DNA of 64,000 nucleotides from Paracoccaceae bacterium (GTDB taxonomy: Bacteria; Pseudomonadota; Alphaproteobacteria; Rhodobacterales; Rhodobacteraceae). Shown here piece by piece: positions 43,689-51,971 of the stretch (the stretch's first letter is position 1; each line of letters starts with the position of its first letter). Below the pieces are notes generated by a model. It searched no databases and was not told the origin of the DNA. It worked only from the letters and a program-made list of their open reading frames with translations. The stretch spans positions 541,001 to 605,000 of the forward strand of contig CP075370.1 of the NCBI GenBank assembly GCA_019454225.1, read 5' to 3'. Made by a program: the position numbers and the translations under genes.

Positions 43689-44620
43689 CGCCGTTCCCCC
43701 TCGGTTCCGTCGGCGCGGGCCTGCATCCGGGCATAGATCATCGTCGGGCCCACCATCAGGACCAGCAGCGCCACGGCCACCGTCGAGGCCATGGGCCAGT
43801 CGTTCACCGCGCTGAACTCGTCCGAGATCACGCGCCCGATCATCGGCGCGCGCGCGTCGCCGACCAGCGTGGGGATCACCAGTTCCCCCGCCGCCGGGAT
43901 GAAGACCAGCAGGCACCCTGCCACGATGCCGGGCACCGATTGCGGCAGCGTCACGTCCAGGAACACGCGAAACGGGCGGCTGCCCAGGTCCATCGCGGCC
44001 TCGTCCAGGGCCGGGTCCAGCCGCTCAAGGCTGGCGTAGAGTGGCAGGATCATGAACGGCAGGTAGGTGTAGACCATCACGAGGACGACGGCAAAGTTCG
44101 AGTACATCAGCGGCACCGACGTGACCGCCCAGTCGGCAGGCACCAGCCAGTTCCAGCCGTCGGTCAGCATCTTGTTGAACCAGCTGGATTTTCCCATAAG
44201 GCCCATCCATGCGTAGACGCGCAGCAGGAACGACGTCCAGAACGGCAGGATCACCAGCATCAGCAGCACATTCCGCCAGCCGCGCGAAACGCGGGTCAGG
44301 GCAAGGGCCATCGGATAGCCGACAAGCAGGCACAGGGCGGTCGCGAAGGCGGCGTTCGATACCGAGATCAGGAAGGCGCGGACATAGAGCGGGTCGGACA
44401 CCAGCCGTTCGTAGCCGCGCAGCGACATCAACGGGTATTCGCCGCCGAATGCAAAGGGTGGAGCGGTGGGTGCCCGGCTGGCAAAGCTCATGGCCAGAAC
44501 GATGGCGAAGGGCAGCAGGAACAGCAGCAGCAGCCAGACGTAGGGCAGGCCGATCATCAGGTCGGCCCAGCCCCGGCGATGGAACCAGCGTGACAGGCGG
44601 GTGGTTGCGCCCCGGTCCAT
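43685..44620 (-). CDS. Spermidine/putrescine-type ABC transporter permease (PotB-like)
   Basis: This is a 311-residue permease with six hydrophobic segments, the first at GLPYVWLLLLFLLPFAIVLAMSF. The EAA loop DEAAMDLGSRPFRVFLDVTLP lies near residue 205, and LPFWTSFLLRVYAWMGLMG is typical of PotB/PotH. It forms the heterodimeric channel with the PotC-like partner. The ATG at 44620 begins one base after the ATPase stop. The open frame extends further upstream into the ATPase gene, but that part is antisense to nothing and out of character. Confidence 0.92.
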   Translation of the reverse strand: MDRGATTRLSRWFHRRGWADLMIGLPYVWLLLLFLLPFAIVLAMSFASRAPTAPPFAFGGEYPLMSLRGYERLVSDPLYVRAFLISVSNAAFATALCLLVGYPMALALTRVSRGWRNVLLMLVILPFWTSFLLRVYAWMGLMGKSSWFNKMLTDGWNWLVPADWAVTSVPLMYSNFAVVLVMVYTYLPFMILPLYASLERLDPALDEAAMDLGSRPFRVFLDVTLPQSVPGIVAGCLLVFIPAAGELVIPTLVGDARAPMIGRVISDEFSAVNDWPMASTVAVALLVLMVGPTMIYARMQARADGTEGERR

Positions 44621-44621
44621 G

Positions 44622-45719
44622 TCAGTCGCGCAGCAGGATGGCGGCGGCCGGATCGAAGGCGATGAAGACCCGGTCATCCCAGTCTGCCCGCCCCTCGGAG
44701 CCGCGCCGGGCGTTCACCGCATGCACTTTCAGCAGATCGCCCGAGGGCAGGACCACGCGATACAGGCTGTCCTTGCCGAAATAGGCCAGATCCTTCACCC
44801 GTCCCTCGATCACGTTCGACGCTGTCGGAGCGTCGCGATGGATCATCAGCTTTTCGGGGCGGACGGCCAGTGTCACGCTGTCGCCCGGCGCAAGCCCCTC
44901 GATTGTCTTCGCCGTTATCGCCGTGCCGAAGGCCGGCACCTCCAGTGTCGCCATGTCGCCCGAGACGCTGCTCACTCGGGCATCGAACTGCGAGATCGAG
45001 CCCAGGAAATTCGCCACGAACCGCGAGGCCGGGTGTTCGTAGACCGTTGCCGGCGCCCCCACCTGTTGCACCATGCCCCGGTCCATCACCGCGATCCGGT
45101 CGGCAAGGGTCATCGCCTCTTCCTGATCGTGGGTCACGACGATGAATGTCACCCCGGTGCGCGCCTGAATGCTCATCAGCTCGAACTGTGTCGCCTCGCG
45201 CAGTTTCTTGTCGAGCGCGGCAAGCGGTTCGTCCAGCAGCAGAAGCTTTGGCTGGCGCGCCAGGGCGCGGGCCAGTGCTACCCTCTGCCGCTGTCCGCCG
45301 GAAATCTGGTGCGGCTTGCGTGACGCAAACGGGGAAAGCTGCACCAGATCCAGCATCGCGCGCACGCGGTCGGTGCGTTCGGCCGCCGTCATCCGATCGT
45401 GCTTCAGTCCGTAGGCGATGTTCTTCTCCACCGTCATGTGGGGGAAAAGCGCATAGCTTTGGAACATCATGTGGACGGGCCGTTCCCAGGGGGGAACCCC
45501 GGTCATGTCCTGCCCGTCCAGCCAGATGCGCCCTGCCGATGGTTCCTCGAAGCCCGCGAGCATCCGCAGAAGCGTGGTCTTGCCGCAGCCCGAACCGCCC
45601 AGCAGGGCGAAGATCTCGCTCTTGCCGACGGTCAGGGTCACGTCGCGGACCGCGGCGAAGCTGCCGAAGTTCTTCGATACCCCCTCGATCCGCACGAAAG
45701 GGTCGGGCGTTGCCGCCAT
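44622..45719 (-). CDS. Spermidine/putrescine-type ABC transporter ATPase (PotA-like)
   Basis: The 365-residue protein has an N-terminal ABC domain with Walker A GGSGCGKTT (residues 41-49), signature ISGGQRQRVALARALA near residue 136 and Walker B LLLLDEPLAALD. The switch is VVTHDQEEAM. A C-terminal TOBE regulatory domain follows (VTLAVRPEKLMIHRD and after). It is typical of PotA/PotG importer ATPases. The ATG at 45719 starts 2 bases after the stop of the binding-protein gene; the longer frame reaching into that gene is rejected. It energises uptake of the operon's substrate. Confidence 0.94.
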   Translation of the reverse strand: MAATPDPFVRIEGVSKNFGSFAAVRDVTLTVGKSEIFALLGGSGCGKTTLLRMLAGFEEPSAGRIWLDGQDMTGVPPWERPVHMMFQSYALFPHMTVEKNIAYGLKHDRMTAAERTDRVRAMLDLVQLSPFASRKPHQISGGQRQRVALARALARQPKLLLLDEPLAALDKKLREATQFELMSIQARTGVTFIVVTHDQEEAMTLADRIAVMDRGMVQQVGAPATVYEHPASRFVANFLGSISQFDARVSSVSGDMATLEVPAFGTAITAKTIEGLAPGDSVTLAVRPEKLMIHRDAPTASNVIEGRVKDLAYFGKDSLYRVVLPSGDLLKVHAVNARRGSEGRADWDDRVFIAFDPAAAILLRD

Positions 45720-45721
45720 GA

Positions 45722-46825
45722 TCAGCGGCCCGTCTTGATCTCGATCCAGATCCGGTTGATCTCGCGATCCTGCTCCTCGGTCTGCGGACGGGGCGTATAG
45801 AGCCGGGCCAGCGTCTCGGCATCCGGATAGACCGCCGGGTCGCCCGCGATCGACGGGTCGACGAGCGGTGTCGCGGCCAGGTTGGCATTGGCGTAGCCGG
45901 TATAGTCGGTGCAGGCCGCAACCACCTCGGGGCGCAGCATGTAGTCGAGGAACACATGCGCGCTGTCCACATTCCCGGCGTCCGCAGGAATGCACCAGTT
46001 GTCGAACCAGGCAGGCGCACCCGTCCTGGGAACATGGTAGGCAAGATCCACGGTCAGCCCGGCCTCTTCCGCGCGCGCCTTGGCGACGCCATAGTCACCG
46101 GACCAGCTGTTCGCCACGCACAGTTCGCCCGTGGGCAGCGTGTTCAGGAAGTTGGAATTGTCGAAGGTGGCCACGTGCGGCCGGATCGCCTTGAGCGCCT
46201 CGGCCATCCTCGCGTATTCCGCCGGACCCGCCGCGTCGGCCTGCAGGCCAAGGTAGCTGAGCACCATGAACCCGATGTCGGTCGGGCTGTCGAGAAGCGA
46301 GATGCCGCAATCGGCAAGCTTGGCGGCATTCTCGGGGTTCAGCAGCGTGCCGAGATCCTCGAGGTCCACCTCTCCCAGCCGTTCCTTCACCATGTCGAGG
46401 TTCCAGGTGATCCCGACCGAACCCCACATGTAGGGCACGCCGTAGAGGTTGCCGGGGTCGAACCCCTCGACGATCTTCAGGATGGCGGGGTCCAGATTGC
46501 CCCAGTTCGTCAAGCGCGACCGGTCGGGCTGCTGATAGACGCCTGCGGTAATGAAACGCGGCAGGCTGAGCCCGGCCATCAGCACGACATCATAGCCCGA
46601 CGAACCCGCCAGCATCTTGGCCTGCATCTCTTCCGACGAGGCGTAGAGATCATAGACCACGCCGATCCCGGTTTCGGCCTCGAAGTCCGCAAGGGTCGTC
46701 TCGCCGATGTAGTCGGCCCAGTTGTAGATGTTGACGCGCGCGGCCTGCGCCCATGAAGGGCGGACGAAGGGCGCGGCAAGCGTCGTTCCCAGGCCGAGAA
46801 GGGTGGTGCGGCGGTTGAGCTTCAT
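45722..46825 (-). CDS. Spermidine/putrescine-type periplasmic binding protein (PotD/PotF-like)
   Basis: The 367-residue protein carries a Tat-type signal (MKLNRRTTLLGLG with twin Arg, cleavage near SWAQA). The PotD/PotF fold follows: VNIYNWADYIGE at the mature start, GYDVVLMAG, YGVPYMWGSVGITWN and PAWFDNWCIPADAGN. Trp and Asp residues in these segments resemble the polyamine-binding cage, which also suits other cationic ligands. A Tat signal on such a protein is common in Rhodobacterales. It lies 49 bases after the Rieske gene and 2 bases before the ATPase gene, in mid-operon. Ligand is unknown; an onium compound is inferred from the catabolic neighbours. Confidence 0.92.
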   Translation of the reverse strand: MKLNRRTTLLGLGTTLAAPFVRPSWAQAARVNIYNWADYIGETTLADFEAETGIGVVYDLYASSEEMQAKMLAGSSGYDVVLMAGLSLPRFITAGVYQQPDRSRLTNWGNLDPAILKIVEGFDPGNLYGVPYMWGSVGITWNLDMVKERLGEVDLEDLGTLLNPENAAKLADCGISLLDSPTDIGFMVLSYLGLQADAAGPAEYARMAEALKAIRPHVATFDNSNFLNTLPTGELCVANSWSGDYGVAKARAEEAGLTVDLAYHVPRTGAPAWFDNWCIPADAGNVDSAHVFLDYMLRPEVVAACTDYTGYANANLAATPLVDPSIAGDPAVYPDAETLARLYTPRPQTEEQDREINRIWIEIKTGR

Positions 46826-46874
46826 GTCGGTCTCCCTGTCCTGCGCGTTTCTCGCGGCTTGTTGCCCCCAAAGG

Positions 46875-48092
46875 TTACCCCCGGGATGTTGACTGGCAAT
46901 CCAATTCGTCGTTGATCGCTGCGATATCGCCCTCGGGGGGCGCTTCGGGCAGCCCCATGACGGGCATGAGCGCGCGCAGCGCGTCGTGATGCCGCCGCAG
47001 GCCGTATTCGAGATCGGAAAGGTGAAACCCCTCGAATGCCGCGGATGCCATCGATTCGTCCGACCAGACCGACAGTTGCTGATCCTCGGCCGAGGTTGCC
47101 CGGTCGATGCGGAACGCCAGGTACCGGGCGGCGCGCGCCTCGCGGGTTTCGCCCGGGTTGCGGTACAGTCTGCCGGTCACGCGGGTGCTGCGCGGGCCAA
47201 GCGGCAGGTCCTGGTAGAACTGCACCGACTCTGGCGTGAAGGCGAAGACCGTGTTGGGAAACAGGCCATAGTAGGTCCAGGCGCGGCGCAGGTGGCTGGG
47301 CAGGTCGGGACGGTCGGGGGCGTGACGCAGATACTGCCGCACCGACCAGCTGCGGCCCGGCGAATCGCCAAACCATCCGACCGAGACCGACAGCCCCGCA
47401 TTCATGAAATGATCGCGGTAGGTGCGACCGTAGAGTTCCTGCAACGCAGGATGCGCAAGGGCGACATGGTAGCCCTCGTTGTCGACGTCGCGCACGGATT
47501 TCCAGTTCACCGGCAGTTCGGTCGACCATCCCGGCGTCTGCACCGGCAGCACGTCGCGCAGCCGGTAGGCGGCGAAGTCGGTCTCGAAGGGGGCAAGCAG
47601 GGTCGCGATCGCCGGCTGCGGACCCGGGGCAAAGCGCAGGAAGATGAAGCCGTGGAAGATCTCCATCTCGACCGGCTTCAACCCGAACTGATCGCGGTCC
47701 ATTCCGCCGAAGGTCGAGGGCCGCGCGGCACCCCGCAGGCTGCCGTCAAGGTTGTAGACCCAGCCGTGGAAGGGGCAGACCATCGCCCCCTTGCAGTGGC
47801 CCCGTTCGCCGTCCACCACTCGCGCGCCGCGATGCCGGCAGAGATTGTGGAAGGCACGCACCACGCCGTCCTGCCCGCGCATGACCACCGCGCGTTCGCC
47901 GAGAAGATCGAAGGCCAGCCAGTCGCCGGGTGCCGGGATGTCGCATTCATGGCCCGCCACCTGCCAATGCGTCAGGAAAAGCCGTTCGCGTTCCAGCGCG
48001 AAGAGGCCCGGCGAATGATAGGTCCAGGCGGGCAGTCCCTGCCTGTCCCAATCGGATGGCACGTTCAGCGACGGGATCGGGAAATCGGTCAT
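46875..48092 (-). CDS. Rieske-type ring-hydroxylating oxygenase alpha subunit (I)
   Basis: The 405-residue protein has an N-terminal Rieske 2Fe-2S domain with CRHRG (Cys85, His87) and CPFHGW (Cys106, His109). The catalytic domain contains NWKSVRDVDNEGYHVALAHP, where His209 and His214 plus a downstream Asp should bind the mononuclear iron. It uses oxygen and reductant to hydroxylate or demethylate a substrate. Together with the second Rieske gene (overlap 4 bases) it forms a pair that is not an alpha-beta pair, since both are alpha-type. No ferredoxin or reductase gene is present in the operon. I infer N- or S-demethylation from context; aromatic hydroxylation remains possible. Confidence 0.9.
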   Translation of the reverse strand: MTDFPIPSLNVPSDWDRQGLPAWTYHSPGLFALERERLFLTHWQVAGHECDIPAPGDWLAFDLLGERAVVMRGQDGVVRAFHNLCRHRGARVVDGERGHCKGAMVCPFHGWVYNLDGSLRGAARPSTFGGMDRDQFGLKPVEMEIFHGFIFLRFAPGPQPAIATLLAPFETDFAAYRLRDVLPVQTPGWSTELPVNWKSVRDVDNEGYHVALAHPALQELYGRTYRDHFMNAGLSVSVGWFGDSPGRSWSVRQYLRHAPDRPDLPSHLRRAWTYYGLFPNTVFAFTPESVQFYQDLPLGPRSTRVTGRLYRNPGETREARAARYLAFRIDRATSAEDQQLSVWSDESMASAAFEGFHLSDLEYGLRRHHDALRALMPVMGLPEAPPEGDIAAINDELDCQSTSRG

Positions 48093-49228
48093 GGCGACAC
48101 CTCCATCTCGGATTTAACCCACTGATGAAAATGATGTATCTCATACTCTTCGGGCATCAGGCGGGCGCGGGAAAAGGCGGGATGCGCCATCCCCCGCTGG
48201 TTCAACTCGGCAGCGGCGCCGTCTTGCGCCAGCACGATCTTGGCAAAGGCCGCGACCTCTGCGGCATCGAAACCGGGCTGGGCCAGCGTTTCGGGTGCGA
48301 AATACCACTCGGCCACCAGCCTCGTGCGGTCCGGCGACAGCGGCAGCAACCGGACTGACCGCACATAGTCGACATGGGCCACGACATAGGCGGTGGGCCA
48401 CAGCGTCACGAAGGTATGCCCCGCGCGCCGTTCGGCTTCGGTCAGCCCGGGAAAGGCCGGGCCGCAGGGCGCCCCCGACAGCGTCCAGCTGTCGGCGCCG
48501 GGGTTCAGGCTGGGGGGCGCGGGCGCGTCAGGCGTCCAGTCGGGCGCCTCTGTCGGCCCCATGATACCCTGACCGTAGACCGGGACCCGCGCGCAAAGCT
48601 CGGGGTGGATGCCGGGACAGTGCAGGCACTCGGAATAGTTTTCCCAGAACGTCTTCCAGTTGCAGGCCAGGTCGGCCTCGTGGCGGTGGCCGGTGACAAG
48701 GCCGTCCATCGGCCAGTTGTCCAGCGTCGCCAATGGCACGTCGGATTTCATGTCCGGCGGCGTCGCAGCGGCCGACAGGAACACGAACCCCGCCCAGACC
48801 TGGTGCCGCAGCGGAAACAGCCCGTGGTCATCACGCTGGAAGTCGCGGGTGGGCCGGGCATGGGCCGTGGACACCAGCCGTCCGTCCCGCGCCGCAAAGG
48901 CCCAGGCGTGATAGGGGCAGCGGATCAGGTTGCCCAGCGGCTCGACCTCGGCGCGGCACAACTCGGAACCGCGATGGCGGCAGGTGTTGTGGAAGGCCGA
49001 GACCGTGCCGTCCGCGGTGCGGCACAGGATGGCCTCGGCCGCGCCGACGCGAACCCGGCGCATCGTACCGGGCGCGAGGTCGGCAAGTCTGCCGACCATC
49101 ACCCACTGGCGGGCAAACAGCGTCGCCATCTCGCGATCGAACCAGCCCTGATCCATGTAGGCCGCGCGTGGCAGGCCCTCGGGGCAATGGTCGAGGCGCG
49201 GCGAGAGCGGATGGCGGACGGGCTCCAT
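48089..49228 (-). CDS. Rieske-type oxygenase alpha subunit (II), onium-demethylase-like
   Basis: The 379-residue protein has Rieske ligands Cys83/His85 (CRHRGSEL) and Cys104/His107 (CPYHAW). Its mononuclear iron site NWKTFWENYSECLHCPGIHPEL (residues about 190-211, iron ligands His203 and His208) closely follows the NYxECxHCxxxHPEL pattern of glycine-betaine monooxygenase GbcA, stachydrine demethylase and carnitine oxygenase relatives. These enzymes remove a methyl group from quaternary ammonium compounds as formaldehyde or cleave them. The ATG at 49228 shares a base with the methyltransferase stop (TGATG). The missing reductase must be encoded elsewhere. The onium assignment is based on motif similarity and operon context. 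Confidence 0.9.
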   Translation of the reverse strand: MEPVRHPLSPRLDHCPEGLPRAAYMDQGWFDREMATLFARQWVMVGRLADLAPGTMRRVRVGAAEAILCRTADGTVSAFHNTCRHRGSELCRAEVEPLGNLIRCPYHAWAFAARDGRLVSTAHARPTRDFQRDDHGLFPLRHQVWAGFVFLSAAATPPDMKSDVPLATLDNWPMDGLVTGHRHEADLACNWKTFWENYSECLHCPGIHPELCARVPVYGQGIMGPTEAPDWTPDAPAPPSLNPGADSWTLSGAPCGPAFPGLTEAERRAGHTFVTLWPTAYVVAHVDYVRSVRLLPLSPDRTRLVAEWYFAPETLAQPGFDAAEVAAFAKIVLAQDGAAAELNQRGMAHPAFSRARLMPEEYEIHHFHQWVKSEMEVSP

Positions 49229-50415
49229 CAGAACCTCCCGGGAGGGGTGGCGCGGCGGCGGTCGGGCGCAAAGAACGGCCGGTCGACCACCCGTGCGCGC
49301 ATCATCATCTTGGCATAGTGCAGTTCGCGCAGGGCATAGATCTCGGCCCACAGATCGGTGCAGCCCATGTGCCGCCGCTCGACCTGGGCCAGGGCAATGC
49401 TCTTCTTCAGCGTGGGAGACCAGCATCCACCGGTGATCACCCCCACCTCGTGCCGTTTCGCACGATAGAGGATCGCGCCCTCCGCGCCGATGTTGCCCTC
49501 GATCTCCAGCCCGACGAAGGCCCATTTCGACAGCTTGGCGTCGCGGGCCCGGGCCAGCGCGCGGCGTCCGGTGAAATGTCCCTTGTCCCAGTCGATCAGC
49601 CAGCCAAGGCCCATCTCGTCAGGCGTGCGAAGGCGGTCCTCGCGGACGCACTGATGCGCGGGCGTGAAATCGAGGTTGGTGATGATGAAACCGGCCTCCA
49701 GCCGCGCGATGTTCAGCGCGTCGGACCCGATCGGGCGCAGGCCATGGGGTGCGCCCGCATCGAACAGATGATCCCACAGCGGCAGGGCCAGGTACGGGGC
49801 GGCCCACAGTTCATAGCCCAGATCGCCGGTAAAGCCGGTGCGCGAGATCATCAGGTCTGCCCCCGCGAAGGGGAACGTGGCCATGCGGAACGGGCGCAGC
49901 CCCGACACGTCGAAACCGGCGGCCAGCAGCACCGCAGCCGATGTCGGCCCCTGCAGGGACAGCGCGGCGACATCCTCGGTTTCCTCGGCCACCGTCACGT
50001 CGAAGCCCTGCGCGCTGTCCAGCAGCCACGGCAGGTGGCGTTCCTGGCAGCACAGGCGCCAGCGGTCCGGCGCCAGACGGAACAGCGTGCCATCGTCGAT
50101 CAGGTGCCCGGCATCGTCGCACCAGACGGTATAGTGAACCCCGCCGACCGACAGCTTGCCGACGTTCCGGACGGTCAGGCGGTTCAGGAAGGCGACCGAA
50201 CCGGGCCCTTCGATGCGGTACTTCACCATCGGGCACAGGTCATAGACAGTGGCGGCATTGCGGATCGCGGAATGTTCCATCGCCAGATCTTCGTAGGTCA
50301 GTACGCTGGCATAACCCGCCCACGGCCCCCAGGCGTGCATCCGGTTCGCCGCCGCCGTTCGCGGATGGAACGGCGTCTGCAGCAGCGGAGTCTCGAAGTG
50401 GCGCAGGTCGGTCAT
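49228..50415 (-). CDS. GcvT-family aminomethyltransferase (DmdA/dimethylglycine-type)
   Basis: The 395-residue protein has the three-domain GcvT fold. The segment DDAGHLIDDGTLFRL holds the Asp that positions tetrahydrofolate, SRTGFTGDLGYELW lies near residue 210, and the C-terminal part contains GHFTGRRALARARD. The family moves one-carbon units to tetrahydrofolate. It includes glycine-cleavage T-protein, DMSP demethylase DmdA and dimethylglycine/sarcosine enzymes. No gcvH or gcvP is nearby, so it is not the T-protein. In this operon it would capture methyl or methylene groups released from the onium substrate. The ATG at 50415 overlaps the upstream stop (ATGA). Confidence 0.88.
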   Translation of the reverse strand: MTDLRHFETPLLQTPFHPRTAAANRMHAWGPWAGYASVLTYEDLAMEHSAIRNAATVYDLCPMVKYRIEGPGSVAFLNRLTVRNVGKLSVGGVHYTVWCDDAGHLIDDGTLFRLAPDRWRLCCQERHLPWLLDSAQGFDVTVAEETEDVAALSLQGPTSAAVLLAAGFDVSGLRPFRMATFPFAGADLMISRTGFTGDLGYELWAAPYLALPLWDHLFDAGAPHGLRPIGSDALNIARLEAGFIITNLDFTPAHQCVREDRLRTPDEMGLGWLIDWDKGHFTGRRALARARDAKLSKWAFVGLEIEGNIGAEGAILYRAKRHEVGVITGGCWSPTLKKSIALAQVERRHMGCTDLWAEIYALRELHYAKMMMRARVVDRPFFAPDRRRATPPGRF

Positions 50416-51971
50416 CGTCCGGCCCTTTCGATCGCCTCGGCCGCGTTCCAGCCCGCGGTTCCGGAAATGCCACCCCCCGGATGGCAGCCCGCATGCGCCA
50501 TCCACAGCCCGGCGATGGGCGCGGCGTATTGCGCGATGCCGGGCAGAGGGCGCAGGAACAGCATCTGTTCGGCGGACAGTTCGCCGCCGTGCCAGTTGCC
50601 GCCCGGCAGGCCCAGTTGCGCCTCGATGTCCCAGGGCATGAGCAGCCGGGCATGGGCGACCATGGCGCCGATGCCGGGCGCATGGTCCTCGAGCACGCGC
50701 AGGCAGGCGGCCAGCATCTCTGCCCGCGCCGCGTCGCGGTCGGCCGGGGCATGGGGCGCGAACTGCACCACCGCCGACAGGACATGTCGATCTTCGGGGG
50801 CAAGGCCGGGGTCTATGGCGCCGGGGATCACGACCTCCATCACCGGGGTTTCGGGGATCTCTCCGTATTTCCCGGGGTTGAACGCGCGTTCGACATGGTG
50901 CTCGCTCGGCGCGATGATCAGGCGGCTGCGCAGATCGGCACCCCGGAAGTCCGGCAGGCCGGTCAATGCCAGATGCAGCTTGGCCGCGCCGCCCCGTGAC
51001 CTGATGTGACCCAGCCGGGTGCAGAGACCCGCATCCAGATGTTGCGGCCCGACCAGCGAAAGCAGCGTGGTCCTCGGTGCGATTGCCGATACGATCAGGC
51101 CGGCACGAATCTCCTCGCCCGTGGTCAGCACCGCACCCGCTGCGGCATCACCCTCGACCAGCACCCGCCCAACGGGGGCATCGCAGCGGATGGTCACACC
51201 TGCCGCCGTCGCGGCCCTCGCCATCGCGGCGGTAATCGCTCCCATGCCCCCGGCGGGCATCCCGATGGCGCCCTGCATGCCGGCGACCCCGCCCGCCAGA
51301 CGATCCAGCCATGGCAGCACCGAATTCGGCGACCTTGGCCCCAGCCAGGTTCCCAGCGTGGCGTCGAAGGCCAGCGCACCCTTCAGCAGCGGGTCGGACA
51401 GTTCGTCGTTCAGCAGATCGTGGACATTCGTCAGGAAGATGCGCCCGAGTTCGCGGAACGCATCCGCCCCCATCATTCGCGCGCGCAGTCCGACCATCGC
51501 AAGTTTCGCGATCGGATTTCCGACGCCGCGCGCGATCCGGGGCGGGGCGATCTCGCGTAGCGGCGCAAGCACCTTCGCGAACTCCATCATGCGGCCGCGC
51601 AATGCCGCCCAGGCTGCGCGATCCTCGGCCGCAACCTCGCCCACCAGCGTCGCGGCGGCGGCGCCCTCCAGCCGCAGATGCGCGCCCGTTGCGGACAGGG
51701 CCGTGGTGGCGATGCAGGGATCAGCCCAGCGAAGCCCCTGCGCCCCAAGGTCCATCGTGCCCGTGATGCGGGGATCGAGATTGTACGACAGATGCGCCAG
51801 GGGCATCGCGGGCCACCCGTCGGCAACCGCCGCCGCAGCAGCGCCGCCGCCAGGTGCCGACGATGCCTCAAGCACCAGAACGCGCCGCCCTGCCCGCGAC
51901 AGGCGATATGCGCAGGCCAGCCCGTTGGGGCCCGCACCGACGACGATGGCATCAAAGGACGGCATAGGCAT
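50412..51971 (-). CDS. FAD-dependent oxidoreductase, phytoene-desaturase-like (copy A)
   Basis: The 519-residue COG1233-type flavoprotein has an N-terminal dinucleotide-binding motif AIVVGAGPNGLACAYRL with LVLEASSAPGGG. A middle region contains LGTWLGPRSPNSVLPWL and MPAGGMGAITAAMA. The C-terminal FAD contact GLWMAHAGCHPGGGISGTAGWNAA is typical of amine-oxidase/phytoene-desaturase relatives. It overlaps the other copy by 20 bases. An AAAGGA site precedes the ATG at 51971; another in-frame ATG lies two codons later. It is only a distant paralogue of copy B, so each probably has its own step, such as oxidising a C-N or C-C bond of a demethylated intermediate. Confidence 0.85.
   Translation of the reverse strand: MPMPSFDAIVVGAGPNGLACAYRLSRAGRRVLVLEASSAPGGGAAAAAVADGWPAMPLAHLSYNLDPRITGTMDLGAQGLRWADPCIATTALSATGAHLRLEGAAAATLVGEVAAEDRAAWAALRGRMMEFAKVLAPLREIAPPRIARGVGNPIAKLAMVGLRARMMGADAFRELGRIFLTNVHDLLNDELSDPLLKGALAFDATLGTWLGPRSPNSVLPWLDRLAGGVAGMQGAIGMPAGGMGAITAAMARAATAAGVTIRCDAPVGRVLVEGDAAAGAVLTTGEEIRAGLIVSAIAPRTTLLSLVGPQHLDAGLCTRLGHIRSRGGAAKLHLALTGLPDFRGADLRSRLIIAPSEHHVERAFNPGKYGEIPETPVMEVVIPGAIDPGLAPEDRHVLSAVVQFAPHAPADRDAARAEMLAACLRVLEDHAPGIGAMVAHARLLMPWDIEAQLGLPGGNWHGGELSAEQMLFLRPLPGIAQYAAPIAGLWMAHAGCHPGGGISGTAGWNAAEAIERAGR

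Noticed and set aside
42849..46825. Considered a plain polyamine transporter
   Set aside because: The family is right but the operon contains no polyamine catabolic genes; instead it contains demethylation-type enzymes, so polyamine specificity is not asserted.
48733..51009. A 758-codon plus-strand frame over the Rieske and GcvT-like genes
   Set aside because: Arg/Pro/Ala-rich shadow with no family motif; the opposite strand carries coupled genes with clear catalytic residues.
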